A DNA stretch of 64,000 nucleotides from Calliopsis andreniformis. Taxonomy: Eukaryota; Arthropoda; Insecta; Hymenoptera; Andrenidae. The position numbers and the translations under genes were made by a program. Below, piece after piece: positions 38,450 to 51,519 of this stretch. The notes below the pieces were generated by a model. That model saw only the letters and a program-made list of their open reading frames with translations. It was not told where the DNA came from and made no database searches. Location: assembly GCF_051401765.1 (NCBI RefSeq), contig NC_135064.1, positions 21,736,001-21,800,000 of the forward strand. Reading direction: 5' to 3'. How positions within the stretch are numbered: position 1 is the first letter of the stretch; the number at the start of each line of letters is the position of its first letter.

Positions 38450-40690
38450 AGGAGTAACGATTTGGATACTAGAACTATTTCTTCCAAAAGGGATTCTAAG
38501 AAAGACACCAAAGATTTGGAATCGAAAGAAAGATGTAATCAATAACGACGGAACCCGGGCAAAGCAGTAGTTGTGAATCGTGAATAAACTGTTCGAGGTC
38601 GAAAATGTCGGAGGTATGGTTAGAGTGCTTTTGCTATTGGCCACGGTGGTGGACTGGCGTCGAGGAATCGATCGTCACAGTTTCCTGCCCTTTTCAAGCG
38701 TTCGAACTATAGTTACAGAAAATACTTGGAATAGTTCTGAGAAATGTATTGAAGTATGAGGCTGTTTACCAATTACTAAAACCCATTGCTACTAAAATGT
38801 CAGACTTCACTAACCCTCTGTATTAACACAGAAATGGAACTAGCAAAAATAGAATACCTATACTATTATAATCCTTTGGGCATTGTTCGCGTCAGACTGA
38901 AGAGGTCGCATTTTGTGCATACGTATTCTTCTCTTCGCTATTATTTTCCAGCGCATCAGTAGATCTGTGCTAAAGGAATCTCTGAACAATGGGTCCGATA
39001 GAATAGTCTACCGTGAAAAGAATAACGTTAACAAAAGAATCAAGTTTTCGCGATAGCGTTGCACAGCCTTGTATCACTTTTCCAATATCAATTACAATTT
39101 CTTTAAGCAGTAAACTGCTGTCTAGCGAGAGCCACTTAATCGAGAATCGATAACGAGTACACGGTAATATGGCCCCGTCAATTTCTATCCTGCGACCGCT
39201 TCTTCGCGCGTTTCTTTGATCCCACAAATGGATCGAAGAACACGCACACATGCCCCTGTTATCAGGATAATCAAAGACTGATTTAACCTTAAGCATGGAC
39301 GGACTTTAGGACCGGAAGTTGCTGCCGCGACTATTGATTGGCCTGGGTACAAAAGCAGGCCACGAGGTAAGCCGCATCATGCGACCTGAACGTCACACTC
39401 CTTTCCTCACGTTGAACACTTCCACCTCGTATTGCTATCACTGGTGACTTTTCTAGTTCGTCCACGTTCCCCTGGTTGCATTTCTGCCTGATGCTTTAGT
39501 CGTTACGTGTGCTGGCATGCTATCAATTTCCTAGTAACCACCGATGATAAGTCCATGACTTAAAATAGCGGATTTATCTTATACAGAACTATACAATATT
39601 CAGGTAGTAGCATTTACTACTGATAATTTCACTAAAAAGTGTATTGCTTTCTAATTTTCAAGAAAAATATCTCTTCTGTTTATTTATGAATACGATCTAA
39701 CTAAAATATCCTGCTTTCTATGATTTAAAAATTCATTTCTCTCAACGGAGAAAGCGAAATGATCTTTCTGGAAAGCAGTGTTCAGCTTCAGAAGCACAGC
39801 GTCGTACCGTGGAACTATCATCGGTGTCACGCTATTATTATCGTTAACAGTGATCGTTTTTTTGCATGCACATAGTCGGATGTGTTCCTTTGTCCTTGCA
39901 ACGCTCGAGTTGCATTAGCGTGTGCTTCGTGGCGCGCGACAGCGACGCGTGCGTTGCGGAACCGGCTTCTCGGTTCGAGAGATCCTCGCGCGAGGTCGAT
40001 CCTCCGAGAACGTCGGGACCAGCAATTAGCATTCAGCACAACACGCTTCTCAACCGCACGGATCCCTAATGAACACTCGAAAGACGAGATATTTCTATTG
40101 GCTTGATCGATACGAAGCAATATTCATTATGATTCGTTTGGTTCATCATCAACCGTATTTGGTTCCCCCTTTAAATCATCGCGGCGCAAACTCGCGTAAC
40201 TTTACCTTAGAACTCAAGGGATTCACACTTAAGGTAAATGTCCCTATACCTAAACGCTTGAGATATCAAATGTCCCAGGAAGTAACCAACCTAAAACTGT
40301 ATATCCTAATACTTGAGCTCCTAGAAACAGGATGCTATTTTATGACACCAATTTTTATGTTTAATTAGATATACCTAGTATATTAAAATTGAAGTCTAAA
40401 ATTGAATAAAACTAACGTCAATCTTTAGGTGTCAGAATATGGTCAACTACTGGGACATTTATCTTACTTCGATCGGTAATCGAGAGACAGTTCCTGTAAT
40501 AAGTTATCGCGAGACTAAATTGTGGCTAGAAATCTGGGATGTTGACGTTGAATGTAAACAGACCAGGAGATTCGAGTGTAACTAAACCGTCGGTTGTGAC
40601 ATCGTGTTGGGAATGAGTTTAACGATTCTGCCTGCTAATTGTTCCTTGTTGGCACCCTGGTAGAGGCTGTAAGCCGCTAGGGCCGGGCGT
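38450..40690. other. Intronic non-coding stretch
   Basis: AT-rich with a GC-richer patch at about 39860-40060. A donor-like ACGAG|gtaagc at 39367 has no usable start codon upstream (ATG 39295 is stopped after four codons), so it could only end a non-coding leader. Confidence 0.4.
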
Positions 40691-40701
40691 TGTTATTATT
40701 C

Positions 40702-40713
40702 GCCGCCATTTTG
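40702..40713 (+). promoter_or_regulatory. YY1/Pho-like site at core promoter of the 40733 exon
   Basis: The sequence GCCGCCATTTTG matches the reverse complement of the YY1/pleiohomeotic-type core (AAnATGGCGGC). It lies 20-31 bp upstream of the ATG at 40733. YY1 sites at this place typically mark TATA-less housekeeping-type promoters with short leaders. No TATA box is seen upstream. Confidence 0.5.
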
Positions 40714-40732
40714 TTCTAGGGAAAGAAACAGG

Positions 40733-40773
40733 ATGCCGACCGCCGCCACAGCCGAGGAATCAGCTCTTCTGGG
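40733..40773 (+). CDS. MESK2: MESK2 alternative first coding exon (MPTAATAEESALLG)
   Basis: The ATG at 40733 opens 13 codons plus two bases, ending at a consensus donor GG|gtaagt. Spliced to 51320 it gives MPTAATAEESALLG-TMPSDS in frame, a 383-residue isoform. The start sits about 20-30 nt downstream of GCCGCCATTTTG, so the 5' UTR is probably very short. Short acidic N-terminal tags of this type are common in insect NDRG3 isoforms (general recollection, not checked). Confidence 0.85.
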
Positions 40774-40774
40774 G

Positions 40775-43270
40775 TAAGTTTCGCTAACAACCAGCAGATC
40801 GTAGAACGTACCGCGTTGTAAATCATATCGCGTCCCTGCTGTAACACAGATCGCAAAATAGGCTTCGCTCGGCCGAGCCGAATCTCGCGTAGATCATTTT
40901 AATCGAGAATCAACGTGTCCCCTGACGCACATGTTACGTACGTACCTATTCATCGACACCCGCTGCTCCATAGGGATTCTGAGGTCTCGCAGAGAATTGG
41001 CATTGACCCCGATATGTCGGTAACGCCGAATGATCGTCAGTAATTGACAGTTGCTTTATTAAGAGAGGCAACGTGATTGCTCTTTTTTCAGAAGTACTGG
41101 CAAGCCAAGGCTTTCGATCGCCAGCTGACAGTTGCAGATGAGAGATAATACACTGTATTACGCAGTGCTTTCAAGTCTGCAGACTTAGCTGATTAATGGA
41201 AGTCGTGACAGGAAATGAGAATGACTTCAAGCAGACTTCAAATTAACTATTTCTTGTAGATTCGGTATTTCAAGCTGGAAAAGATAATTTCTTCGTGGAA
41301 TTGCAGTGGTTCGAAAAAATTGATGTCTCTAACAAGACTAGAGTTAACTATCCATCGTTATAACCATGTTTGCAATGATAATAAGATTCATTTATCTGAG
41401 GTGGAGGTGTCCAGAGTTATTAAATGTCTTATTTATGGTGCTGATGATTACTCCTTTGTGATTCATAGAAGTTTTTACTATCTAATAAATCTTACGTAGA
41501 AGAATAATTACTTCAGAGACCAATATTCGTGAAGATTTTTCATCCTCTTTCATCTAGTCATGCTGATACTTTTGAAACATCTTATAGGAATTCTAGAACG
41601 ATCCCCTCGACCCAAAAGTCATTTTTGTAAGTGCAGTATTTTGCACCGAACTCATTGGGAAACCCTCGAGCCGCTACGCAAGAACGAATCGATAGGATGG
41701 ATTAACCGAGGCTCAGGAGAAATGAAATTGCAGTGGCGAAGCATTGCGTGCTGCCTATCTCTTGCGACGTTTATTGAATGGGTCGTACCGTTTTTGTTAC
41801 CCGTAGCGAGGAAATATTTTCGACTACAATGAAGCGAAGCGCGAAAGCTATCTAGAGCAATGGATCCAACGAAAGGCGTAGTTTCTCGACTTCTCGGTTA
41901 GAAAATGGAATTCGTAACAGATTATTCGAAAGCGAGCCCAGCCCGCCTATTTTCGTTATCAAAAGTGTACGATCAGTGGAAGTTCGTGGAAAGTTTCGCC
42001 GTTGTCGCGATTACTGTTCCTCGTTTAAATGTAAATTTCGGGTATAATTAGGATTCTCAAATATTCCTTGAACTTCGAAGGCTTCCAGGGGACACTTAAA
42101 TACCCCGAACACGCATTTCAAGTCTAGTCTACCGCTACAAAAAGGTTTACTCGTACCCTGAGAAACTTAGGCGACTTAGTCCCCAGAATTGCCACTCTTG
42201 TGGAAATTAAACTCTCGGCTAGAAATTAAACTCTCGTAGTTGTTCCGTTAGCTTATCCTTAATGTCTAAAGGAGGTAAAAAAAATTCATTACTATGATGG
42301 TAGGATGGATCGAGCGAAATTAAATTTCTTAGTTTTTAATGAAATTCACGTAATTACGAAACCGTGTCGGAAAGAGCACGACCTGCAGCTTTGACGACGG
42401 AGCTAGGACATTTCTCAAACCCCCTGGAGGCGACGCATTGTTCCCACGTAATTAAACCTCGATAATTATACTTCTATCTGTTGGATCATAGTAATACTCG
42501 AGCCGCGCGATATCCGTGTCATAATTTTCCGTCCTAAACGTGTTTTGTAATTCGAGAAGCGACAAGGACGAAGTGGCGCGTTTTATCACGTAGTTAATTA
42601 AATGTTCAGATGCGCCTGTCCTTGGTGTATTCCACGGGAATACGCGATAACGGTGCATCGACGCTACATTTATCGAGAAAGACGTTTCCATTTCGATTGA
42701 AGTGACTAAGAACCGAGTAACGGATATATTTGTCTTCGTCTGTTGCAAAGTCTTCGCTGCGGTACGCGAGATCTTATCCTCGTAAATTATCTGTTGTTTT
42801 TCCCTGACGTTGGAGCTAGACAGACAGACCGACTGGCGCCCTACTTCTAATCGAAACAGCGGAGCTCCGTCCTAATCGATTTTCTCGGTAAAGCAATTTA
42901 CGACGAAATTACGATTAATTACCGGCTGTTAGGAGGATCCGACGGACCAGCTTATCGTTCAGTAACATCGACTGTTCGTTACAAAAGTATTCCCTTGCGG
43001 GTAAGACCCGGTCTGCTGCATTGTCAAGGAAGGGAATGGAGAACCTGTGGATATCGATTTAGGTGGTATTTGTGTCACAGGCTTGTGATAACTCGCAATG
43101 CCACACGCTGGCTGAAATAGCCTCGTGCAAGGGAAAAGTTAATTTCTGAGTTAGTGTCGTTGATCGATCTGAAACTTCTTGAAACAACTTGGAGGTCATA
43201 ATTTCCAGTCCTGTGAGAGGAAATTTACGATAGCTGTTAGTTATTCTAGTTTTAAGTAGTTCCTGGTACA
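40775..43270. other. Intronic non-coding stretch
   Basis: AT-rich with moderately GC-richer patches. The short tandem duplication at 42200 is the only distinct element, and no supported exon was seen. Confidence 0.45.
42200..42238. repeat. Short tandem duplication
   Basis: GAAATTAAACTCTCG occurs twice in tandem, separated by GCTA. It lies in non-coding DNA, probably a replication-slippage product. Confidence 0.6.
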
Positions 43271-43317
43271 ATGAATATGAAAGTGGTGCCTATGGTTTTT
43301 AGACTTGCCTTTCTTCG
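43271..43317 (+). CDS. Candidate MESK2 proximal first coding exon (MNMKVVPMVFRLAFL)
   Basis: The ATG at 43271 (tacaATGaat) opens 15 codons plus two bases to a strong donor CG|gtgagt, in phase 2. The joined frame would read MNMKVVPMVFRLAFL-R-TMPSDS (385 residues). The tag is hydrophobic and positively charged, so it could act as a membrane or mitochondrial anchor. A stop codon lies in frame 18 bp upstream. I see no TATA box. Confidence 0.38.
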
Positions 43318-44086
43318 GTGAGTAACCTCTTTGAATTTGTTTCACTTCGAGTAATCCTCGAAATAGAGTGCAGAGACAGAGGAAAAATGATTTGAGTCTT
43401 CGAGTGAAGCAGGAAAATGAATTAAGCTCTCTTAGTTACAGTTTCGTAACGTCTTCATTCATTCCTGTTGGAATGTTACGTAAGAGATAAGCGATGATTA
43501 ATCACGCTGGAAGGACATTAAAATATAACAGTCCCTTGTGACGCAATAGTCGCATACGTCATTTTGCTCTACTTTCCCTGAAAATTCGTTTTCACGCCAC
43601 TTGGCTGCGTGCCAGGACCACCCAAACTACTAAATCCTGAAGCTTAGCTCAATTTACGATTCGACAAAAACAATGCAACCGCCAACATTTTTTTGCGAGA
43701 TGCATCGTTTCGCGTGGTCGAAGGGTTGAAAAGACTGCTCCGAATTGTGATATAAGAAGCTCGAGTTTCCAAGAGGCTTTGGCATATTCCTAATATCAAG
43801 ACTCGTTCCATTATATCACATGGAAATGAAGGACATAAAAAAGATTAACTATTCCATGCAAAAAACATGATCTTAACGTGTTATTTTAATTTCTGATCGA
43901 AGTATGACAGTACAAGTATTACAAGTAGTACAAGCAACTATTTTTAGCAACACTAATTACACATTAAATACATATTTCATATTTCTGTAGTTATCAATTG
44001 CACTAAAATATTTTCTTTGCATCAAATCATTTTAGTGTGATTTTCTAACCACCCTGATTGGATAAAAGATAGTTCTTTCTGCTTTT

Positions 44087-44108
44087 GATAAATGAAATTT
44101 CATTTATC
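44087..44108. repeat. 22-bp perfect palindrome
   Basis: GATAAATGAAA is followed directly by its reverse complement TTTCATTTATC, with no spacer. It lies in an AT-rich non-coding stretch and its function is unknown. Confidence 0.6.
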
Positions 44109-45192
44109 TTCTCCTGCAATAAAACATCGAACTTCAATAAACCATATTGGCGAACATCAGTCTTCACACAACAACGAAAACTGTGGAATAGCCATACATA
44201 CAGTAGTTTTGCATCGTAATACTTCTTGACAATAGAATTGTCAAAAAATGAATCAAATTCGAGGTAAAAATCCGAAACCAGAAAGAACTTCCAATTACTC
44301 AAATATTCTATAAAACTCTAACCAAGAAAAAATGAAATATTTTCCTGCGCATATTAGTTTCCGCGCAAACGCTATCGTTCACACTATTCATAATCCAATA
44401 GCAGACTTACGCTCCATAATTAGCGAGTACGCTTGAATACAGACAGGTGTTTGCGAGTAGCTAAAAACGAGAACAAAGTCCCCCACGACTGGTGAAACAC
44501 CGGAAGGAGCAAGAAGGTAAAAAATTGTTGTGCGATTGCGATTAATGCATGGAATGACTAGACCGAGTTATTTTCTACAACCTGGAGATGCATCTGTGAT
44601 TGATATGCATATTCGATGAGCCCGACGTGTACATCTAGAGTTGACGACATACATACATAGTTTGTTTCTATCTCGATGGAAATAGCTTTAGCGAAACGTG
44701 CTCTGCAATTCTGCGTAAATTCATGATGGGGAATCGTTCGACTGACTGTTTGGTTTGAAAGGAAAGCTCTCGAGTCCAGAAAGGGAACACGTAAATCGAT
44801 CTATCGCCGACAGCCTCGTCTTACGTTGTACGTCTTTCCGTCGACCGAGAGCAGAACGGTTTCGCGAAAAAATCTCGTGTGCACCTCGGTTAATCGATCG
44901 GCAAAAAGGATACGAACGAGATATCGAATGACGGAGATATCGAGTGTTCCCCCGCGGTGGTTAGCTCGGCTTCTAACGACCGTTCGATCAAACGGTTTCA
45001 CATAAATCTGCCGTTTTCTTTTATTTGTCGAAAGTTACCTCCTTCAGCAGTATTTTAAGCTCTTTGGGCGGTTCAGTACCGACTTGTGTTACTTTATTTC
45101 GTTTTACAGTGCCTGATTGTTACGTTTTCTAGGTCCACATTTCAAATTATTGCAATGGGAATCGAGGCATTGAAACGGATACAAAAAACATG

Positions 45193-45288
45193 AAAATTTA
45201 AATTTACAAATTCAAAAATTCAAATTCAAATTTAAAAATTCAAAAATTCAAATTTAAATTTAAAAATTCAAATTTAAATTTGAATATT
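45193..45288. repeat. AAATTTAAATTC-type low-complexity repeat
   Basis: This is a tandem array of variants of AAATTCAAATTT/AAATTTAAA, almost purely A and T with occasional C. A shorter stretch of the same type lies near 45463-45495. Confidence 0.85.
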
Positions 45289-48200
45289 ATAAGCTTACTC
45301 CAACGTTGAGAAAATTCGTAAGAATGATTGATAAAATTCTACGAAATGAATAGGCATTTAATTACATAGAATATTGCAGTATGTAATACCTCGTTTCTGA
45401 ACCGTTTTAATGAGTGCACTATCTATTCTGACCACTCCAGTTTCGGGCAGCGTTTATCTTACTCCAAATTTAAATCAACTTTAAATTTGAATTGACTCTA
45501 AAACCCGTATGGTTCTGCTTGCATTCAGTAACTGCGATTAATTTGCAACGGATCTAAAGCTACGCTTAAGCTCTTTCATTGAAAGGAAGGTCCTCTCCTT
45601 TCTTTGCTGTGAAATAATTGGAGATGCGCGAAATTAAACTCCTGTTTCTAAGGGAATAGCGTTTATTCACCGTTCTCTGTAATTTGCATTTATGCTTTTG
45701 AAATTTAAATTATTAGTTGTGCTTGTAATGTCCAATATTGTTTGTGATGTTTACTCAGCTTATTGTTTTAATTTCGTCGTTGCATAAACAAAATTTTTTC
45801 AGTACACACTTTTAACATTTGAAAATTTCTTTTTTGCATACTTATTGATCTTCTAACCATTGATAAGCAATGCATCAGAATTTGCACGGAATTTGCAATC
45901 TTCAATATTTCTCAGAGTTCGAAATATTTCATAAATAAATCTGTACACAACATATTCTGATGTACAATATATGTACAAACTAAGTAAATTTTTCATTTAG
46001 ATGTAATAGTTACAATCTTGACTTATCTCGTAGCACGCGTAAGATAAGCGGTATAACAGACGCAAGATCATTACTATCTTTGATAGACATAATTATTACT
46101 CTTATTCTGTTAAGCGAATATTTTACTACAAATACAATTCCAATATTATAGAATTCTGTTGTATGTGGAAAGCAGAGATTATAAGACTTGAACGTTAGCA
46201 CCATTGCTCTATCATTACTGTCTTCATCGGCAAGCGTAGGGAGGAACACAACCGGACTTGACTCGAACCGGAAACGATAGCGTGACGTGCTAAAGATACG
46301 GGAAACCACACGCAGACAGATTTACCGTGCTTGGAAATTCAATGAAGCGAACTCGTACGACATGTTCAAACCACTATAAGTACCGTTCTATCCTTAACCA
46401 ACAAATAAAGCAACTAAAGAAACACTGAAACCACAACACCACTACGATGACTTAAAAACAAAAAATTATCATGAACTCTGTTCCAAGCAAGATGCTAATA
46501 TTTCAATCAACGAATTCATGGAAACAAACTTTCGAAGGGACGAACGTACTTAGAAGTATCGATTACATTTGACTGTAATAAATGAAGATAATTTTTCTCG
46601 AAGAGGATATAGTGGAAGAAAGAATATTACGAAAGAATGTTACGAAATCGCCTGGTATTGAAAGAGGAAATAAGGAAAGGTAGGCGGAAAAACGAAACTC
46701 CATCCATTGTACTTGAGCTGATGAAATAATAAGGAATTATAAAGATGAAATTATCTCCATGTAGATCAGTAACACGAGGCCATTATGAAAACATAAAATC
46801 TGCTAGTGCTATTTCATACGATGTGAAATAATGTTTATCGCCCACTAAAAATGGAAGTATTGCTAAAGTGGTAGTAAAATAAACAGTAAAAAGGTACCGA
46901 ATTGATTTTGACCAACCAACGCAAATAAAAAATAAATGTTAAAAAGTTTTCTTTCCGCTGTATTGTACCTTTTTCATCGCACGAATCTGGAGAAGGACTT
47001 TCTTATTACTGGTCCTTCAATACTAAATTAAAGGACTCCTATCCGCGAGGACGTCCGTCATAATTAGAAAGAGTTCAATTAAGATAAGATAGAGAAGTTG
47101 GAATCTTCTTTAAAGCTCGCCACGCTTTGCAGCCAATGATCGATAGCAATAAATGGCCAATTAGTTTTGCCGATGGTACGTTTCTTCATTAGGTCTTCCG
47201 CTTCACAATTACGGGACGTATTTCCAATTTTCTCGACCACCATTGTAATCCAGATTTGAAAGAAGAACGCATACAAATGACGAGAGGAAGAGTTTTATTA
47301 ACTTTCGATATTGATGAAAGGATTTGCAAGAATTATTGTTCCGCAGTTTTTTAATTGGTGCTTTGCAAAGTGGTTGTGAATGGAAATAAATATTTACCTA
47401 CTCGACACACGTGTGTACACGCATGAGCGTAATCTCTCTTACGTGTGTTACAAAAATATGTAAACATTAGTACTTGAGTATTTTTTATAAGTGACGATTG
47501 TGGCTCGTGTGGCTCATAAAAATTCATGTAGCTGATGCAGAAATATTTTTCTAATTTGTTCTTCGCGCCGTGAGTGATCGTTGGAACGCCTATTCACACG
47601 GTAATGTTACCGTATATGTTACCACGGAAATACGATCACGATGGTAATGTGAATACAGGTTACTATCATTTGCAAGGAATATTCTATCAGAGTCAACAAC
47701 AGCAGTCGGTATATTTACATCAGATTTTATCTATTTATCACCAGGCACACTTTGACGTGAGAAATCACCTTCGCTTCGGAAAACACCAAATGTATAGGTG
47801 CATTCAAATATGCGTCTCATATTTAAATTCTCGATAACGATTTTTCAACGAAAACTACTCCTACAGCAAAACGCGGTGGCGTTGATTGATTGGATCCGCT
47901 AATATTGAAAATATTTCTTTTCGATGCTACGAAGTAACATTGGATCTATAAATATTCTCTCTTATTACAAGCCGCGAGATACGGTTGCCTTCAGACCGCT
48001 TTTATAATAAAGTTCGCTGAATAGTGTATTGATTTTCAAATAAAGTCAACCTGACGCCGTTCAACCGAGGTCGTAAATCTCGAGGATTTTAATGAAATAG
48101 TTTCTCGAGGGATCCCTTCGATGAATGTCTGCATTCTAATAGAAAGAATTTCGTTTAATATCTTCCTCTTACAACAATGTTTACAGCAATGTTTTATTCT

Positions 48201-51200
48201 CGTCGCAAATAATAGACGAAATGAATTCGTTTTGACCAAGAACTTGCTCTCAACGCGTCTACTGTGGTGCTAGCGAAATAGAGGAGAGATATTAAGAGAA
48301 TTGAGTTTCATTTATGGCAATTATGACTTACGAAGTTACATAAATGAGCGAAGGAGAAGGAAGCATAACGCGACGACGATGTTATTGGAAAAGCAATTTA
48401 CGCAGTGTTGGTTTGAAACAGAAAAAAAAAGATGATTGCAAGGAAACAGCAGGAATACACCTGGGAATCCAATGAAGAGAGAGTAACTTCTTTACGAGGT
48501 CAGGGGGATGGTATTTTCACTGATATTTCTGCAAAGGGAGCGTTCCTTTATCTCCTCTGAACTTGCAGAAGTATCAGCGTATAGAGAACAGGTCAGCCCG
48601 AGTTCCTGACATTTCCCCACGAAACTAAATTAGGTCGTCGCGTAAATCCTGAGGTATACAGGTCAAAGTAGGTTGCTCAAGCGTCAGATAGGTGCAGGCT
48701 GGCCGGCAGAAGCGCCACGCGGACAATTAACGCAATTACCGTTAATCACCATCGAAAGTATTTACTTGCGCTCACGATTTCCATAATAAATCCGGAAACG
48801 TTTAACTTTCCATCCTGAAAGGAGGATTAAATAAAGTCTTCAGCTGAATATGCAAAGCAACTCCTGTAAGATGCTTCTATGCAAATTATGAGCGTGGAGA
48901 ATACTTAACCAAGGTGATAACAAGGTAGGATTATTTTTAAAACAGTGAATAAGGCATTGGAGTTGTCTTTTGCGAAACAGCAGACGTCTGTGACTGCAAG
49001 GATTATTAGTAGTTTAATCCAGAAAATCAGATCACCTTTTTATACTTAAATATTATTTTAATAGGTTGATATACGTCGCTAGTGAAACATTATACAATAT
49101 CTACAGATATTAATATTAATCGAGTATATGAATGTTATAAATATTTATACAGCAATATTTCCACGTTTATTATAATGCATTTAACAGGAACCTACTTATA
49201 AAAAATATGAAAAATTCAGCGCACCTACATGTTAAAAGGAGGAGATAGCGGCTGCTCTTTTTACGTAAAGGAAGAGAATGTTGACCTCACGAGGGTCGTT
49301 GAGTCAGAAACATGTCAACGTCCTCGTGTGTGACCCATCGAGTGCAAAACGTTAAAAACGCAATACTGCGATTCAATGTCTTACGTAATCGGAATACGTA
49401 CTTTAGCGAGCGTTAAACGCCATTTCGCTAGTAGAGTGTAATGCACTTTTGAACATCACGGGTGGCTTTAATGGAGAAGGAAGAAGCTTCCAGTTTCCCC
49501 TGTGAAGTGACTAAAGCTGAATAAGAGCGTGGCCGTCAAAGGGAAATAGCTCCCACGGATCAGAATGAAAGCACGTGGTGCATGGGCTCCGTGACAAGAG
49601 CAGTCTTCAGAAACACCGCGATCCATCTGTGAGTTCGGTATGCTCGACAGGGCGTGGTCTTCGGGATCGATACCATAAAAAGCTCACCGAATGTCCACCT
49701 CGCGTAAGAAAGTGCGCAACTTCGAGTATATATGTATAGACATTAAACGTTGCAACGAGTTTTATGCAAATCCCCTGCGCCTTCTGTGGCTGCGCACCTG
49801 TCTACACCCTTTCGTGCACGGAATGCCGAAGACGGTGAAGATGCAAGTACAAACACTCGAGTTATTGGAAATCACTTGTTAGTAATATGCTCGGCTCTGG
49901 TTTGGAAACATTCAACGATATTTCGTTCGATAATGTTTCAAATACCAAGCTTGTTACTAGATATTGAAGTTCATCTAATTGATTAGAATATCCATACTAT
50001 GGTGAAGCTGAAGTGTTGAACAACTAGATATGTTCATTGAGAAAATATGGTGTTATGTAATTCACTCTGTTTCTCTGAAGAATTATGACATAATAGATTG
50101 TCATGTTTGCGAGATAACTTTCGTTATAGGGGGTAACAGCTTTTCGATGTATTCGGGTTAATTGCTTCATTAATTAAGCATGGATGAATATTATAACGTG
50201 AGAGTACGAGTATCGTGTAACTGTCATGTATTCGGGGATTCAATATGAATATGAATTACGTAATATAGAATAATTGCAAATAATTTCTATTTATTATGAT
50301 CTAGTTTGATATGGAAATAATTAAGAAATGGTAGCGTATGTTATTCCATATCTACTAATTATCACTTTTCAGAAATATTATCCTATATGAAAATATAATT
50401 AAGAAAATGTTCGAATACCATGGCCTATGTTGAATTAGTCACGTCAGATTTTGTAAAAAATGCTTAAAGACTAGCAAAGGCTGCAAGTAAAGGAAGAAAT
50501 TTGTTCGGGGAATATTTGTATGACGCTTTTAAAGAAAGGAGAATCTGCAACACAGCCTATTCAAACTCGCTGAAAGCAGCTTGGCACATTTTATATGTAT
50601 TTCGCTGTTGACGTAGCGAATATTTGATGACACACTGCTTGTAGTCTGAATGAAAGAAAAATAAAGGCGTAACGCCTACCGCTTCAGCGACTCCTTTCAG
50701 AAGCAAATTTTTACTGTTCCTTTTTCACCTTCTATAATACAGATACCGATTATTTATACATTAACGAATTACTTTGTTGTATTTCCATTAATGAAACTGA
50801 ATTCAAGCAAGAATTTAAAACTGAGACGAATATAAATGCTTCCATTTTTATACATGACTTGTACTGAATATAAATACGCGAATTCGAGTAAATGTAAATT
50901 AAGAGAAAAGTGAGAAGAAGTTAATACTGTATGACGTATGACCACAAGGGAAATGTACGTGTATATCGATTCGACGTAAATTTGCCGCAGTGCAATTTGC
51001 TGCAAGTGCTTGATTAAACTTAATATTAAGTTTTCTAGTCTAGTGGCCAAGTGGGATTTTTTTCATCGAGAACATATTTTCAGATGACCAATTTATCATA
51101 AAGTACTAAATGAAGCAGAAACTTTTGCAGATTTTAACCCATAGAAATGAAACATTTAACGTTTGAATTCTATACGAACAGCAAATACTAATATACAATA

Positions 51201-51319
51201 AGTTCCATCTGACTCGGCAAACGTTGGAATTGTTAGTTACTCGTTTACACGTGTGCCAAGAGCACGTCACTCAACTTAAACGACCTTTGAACGATTAAAA
51301 GACTTTTTTCCATGCGCAG

Positions 51320-51519
51320 CACGATGCCCTCAGATAGTATGGATGACATCGAGCTGAAAAACATTCAGCTCCAATTTCCGGCGCTAAGATACCTGTCAAG
51401 AGATGACAGTTCTGTACGAGAGGAAAGGGTCGAAACCGACAAAGGAAGTATACTGGTGGCTATACAAGGAAACCGAGCGAAACCTGCCATTCTCACCTAT
51501 CACGACTTAGGCCTTAACT
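51320..51519 (+). CDS. MESK2: MESK2 shared exon 1 (first constitutive coding exon)
   Basis: The acceptor is ttttttccatgcgcag at 51318-51319 and the donor is ACT|gtgagt at 51520. The exon starts with the third base of a codon, so upstream coding exons must end in phase 2. The internal ATG at 51324 ([12 protein letters not shown]) serves transcripts whose leader is non-coding. It encodes the N-terminal strand region up to the family motif TYHDLGLN and ends in phase 1. Confidence 0.95.

Larger units (their letters stand above)
43320..51318. other. Last upstream intron of MESK2
   Basis: AT-rich sequence with the 22-bp palindrome at 44087 and the AAATTT repeat at 45193. An ATG at 49691 runs into a donor-like C|gtaaga, but in phase 1, incompatible with 51320. 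No exon was supported. Confidence 0.5.

Noticed and set aside
40069..40232. ATG frame to AAG|gtaaat
   Set aside because: Phase 0, incompatible; the donor is also weak, and the frame continues to a stop at 40368.
46225..46290. Minus-strand GGTTCGAGTC resembling a tRNA T-loop
   Set aside because: No acceptor stem, D-arm or anticodon arm could be folded around it.
49691..49703. ATGTCCACCTCGC|gtaaga, with TATA-like ccataaaaag upstream
   Set aside because: It ends in phase 1 and is incompatible with 51320.
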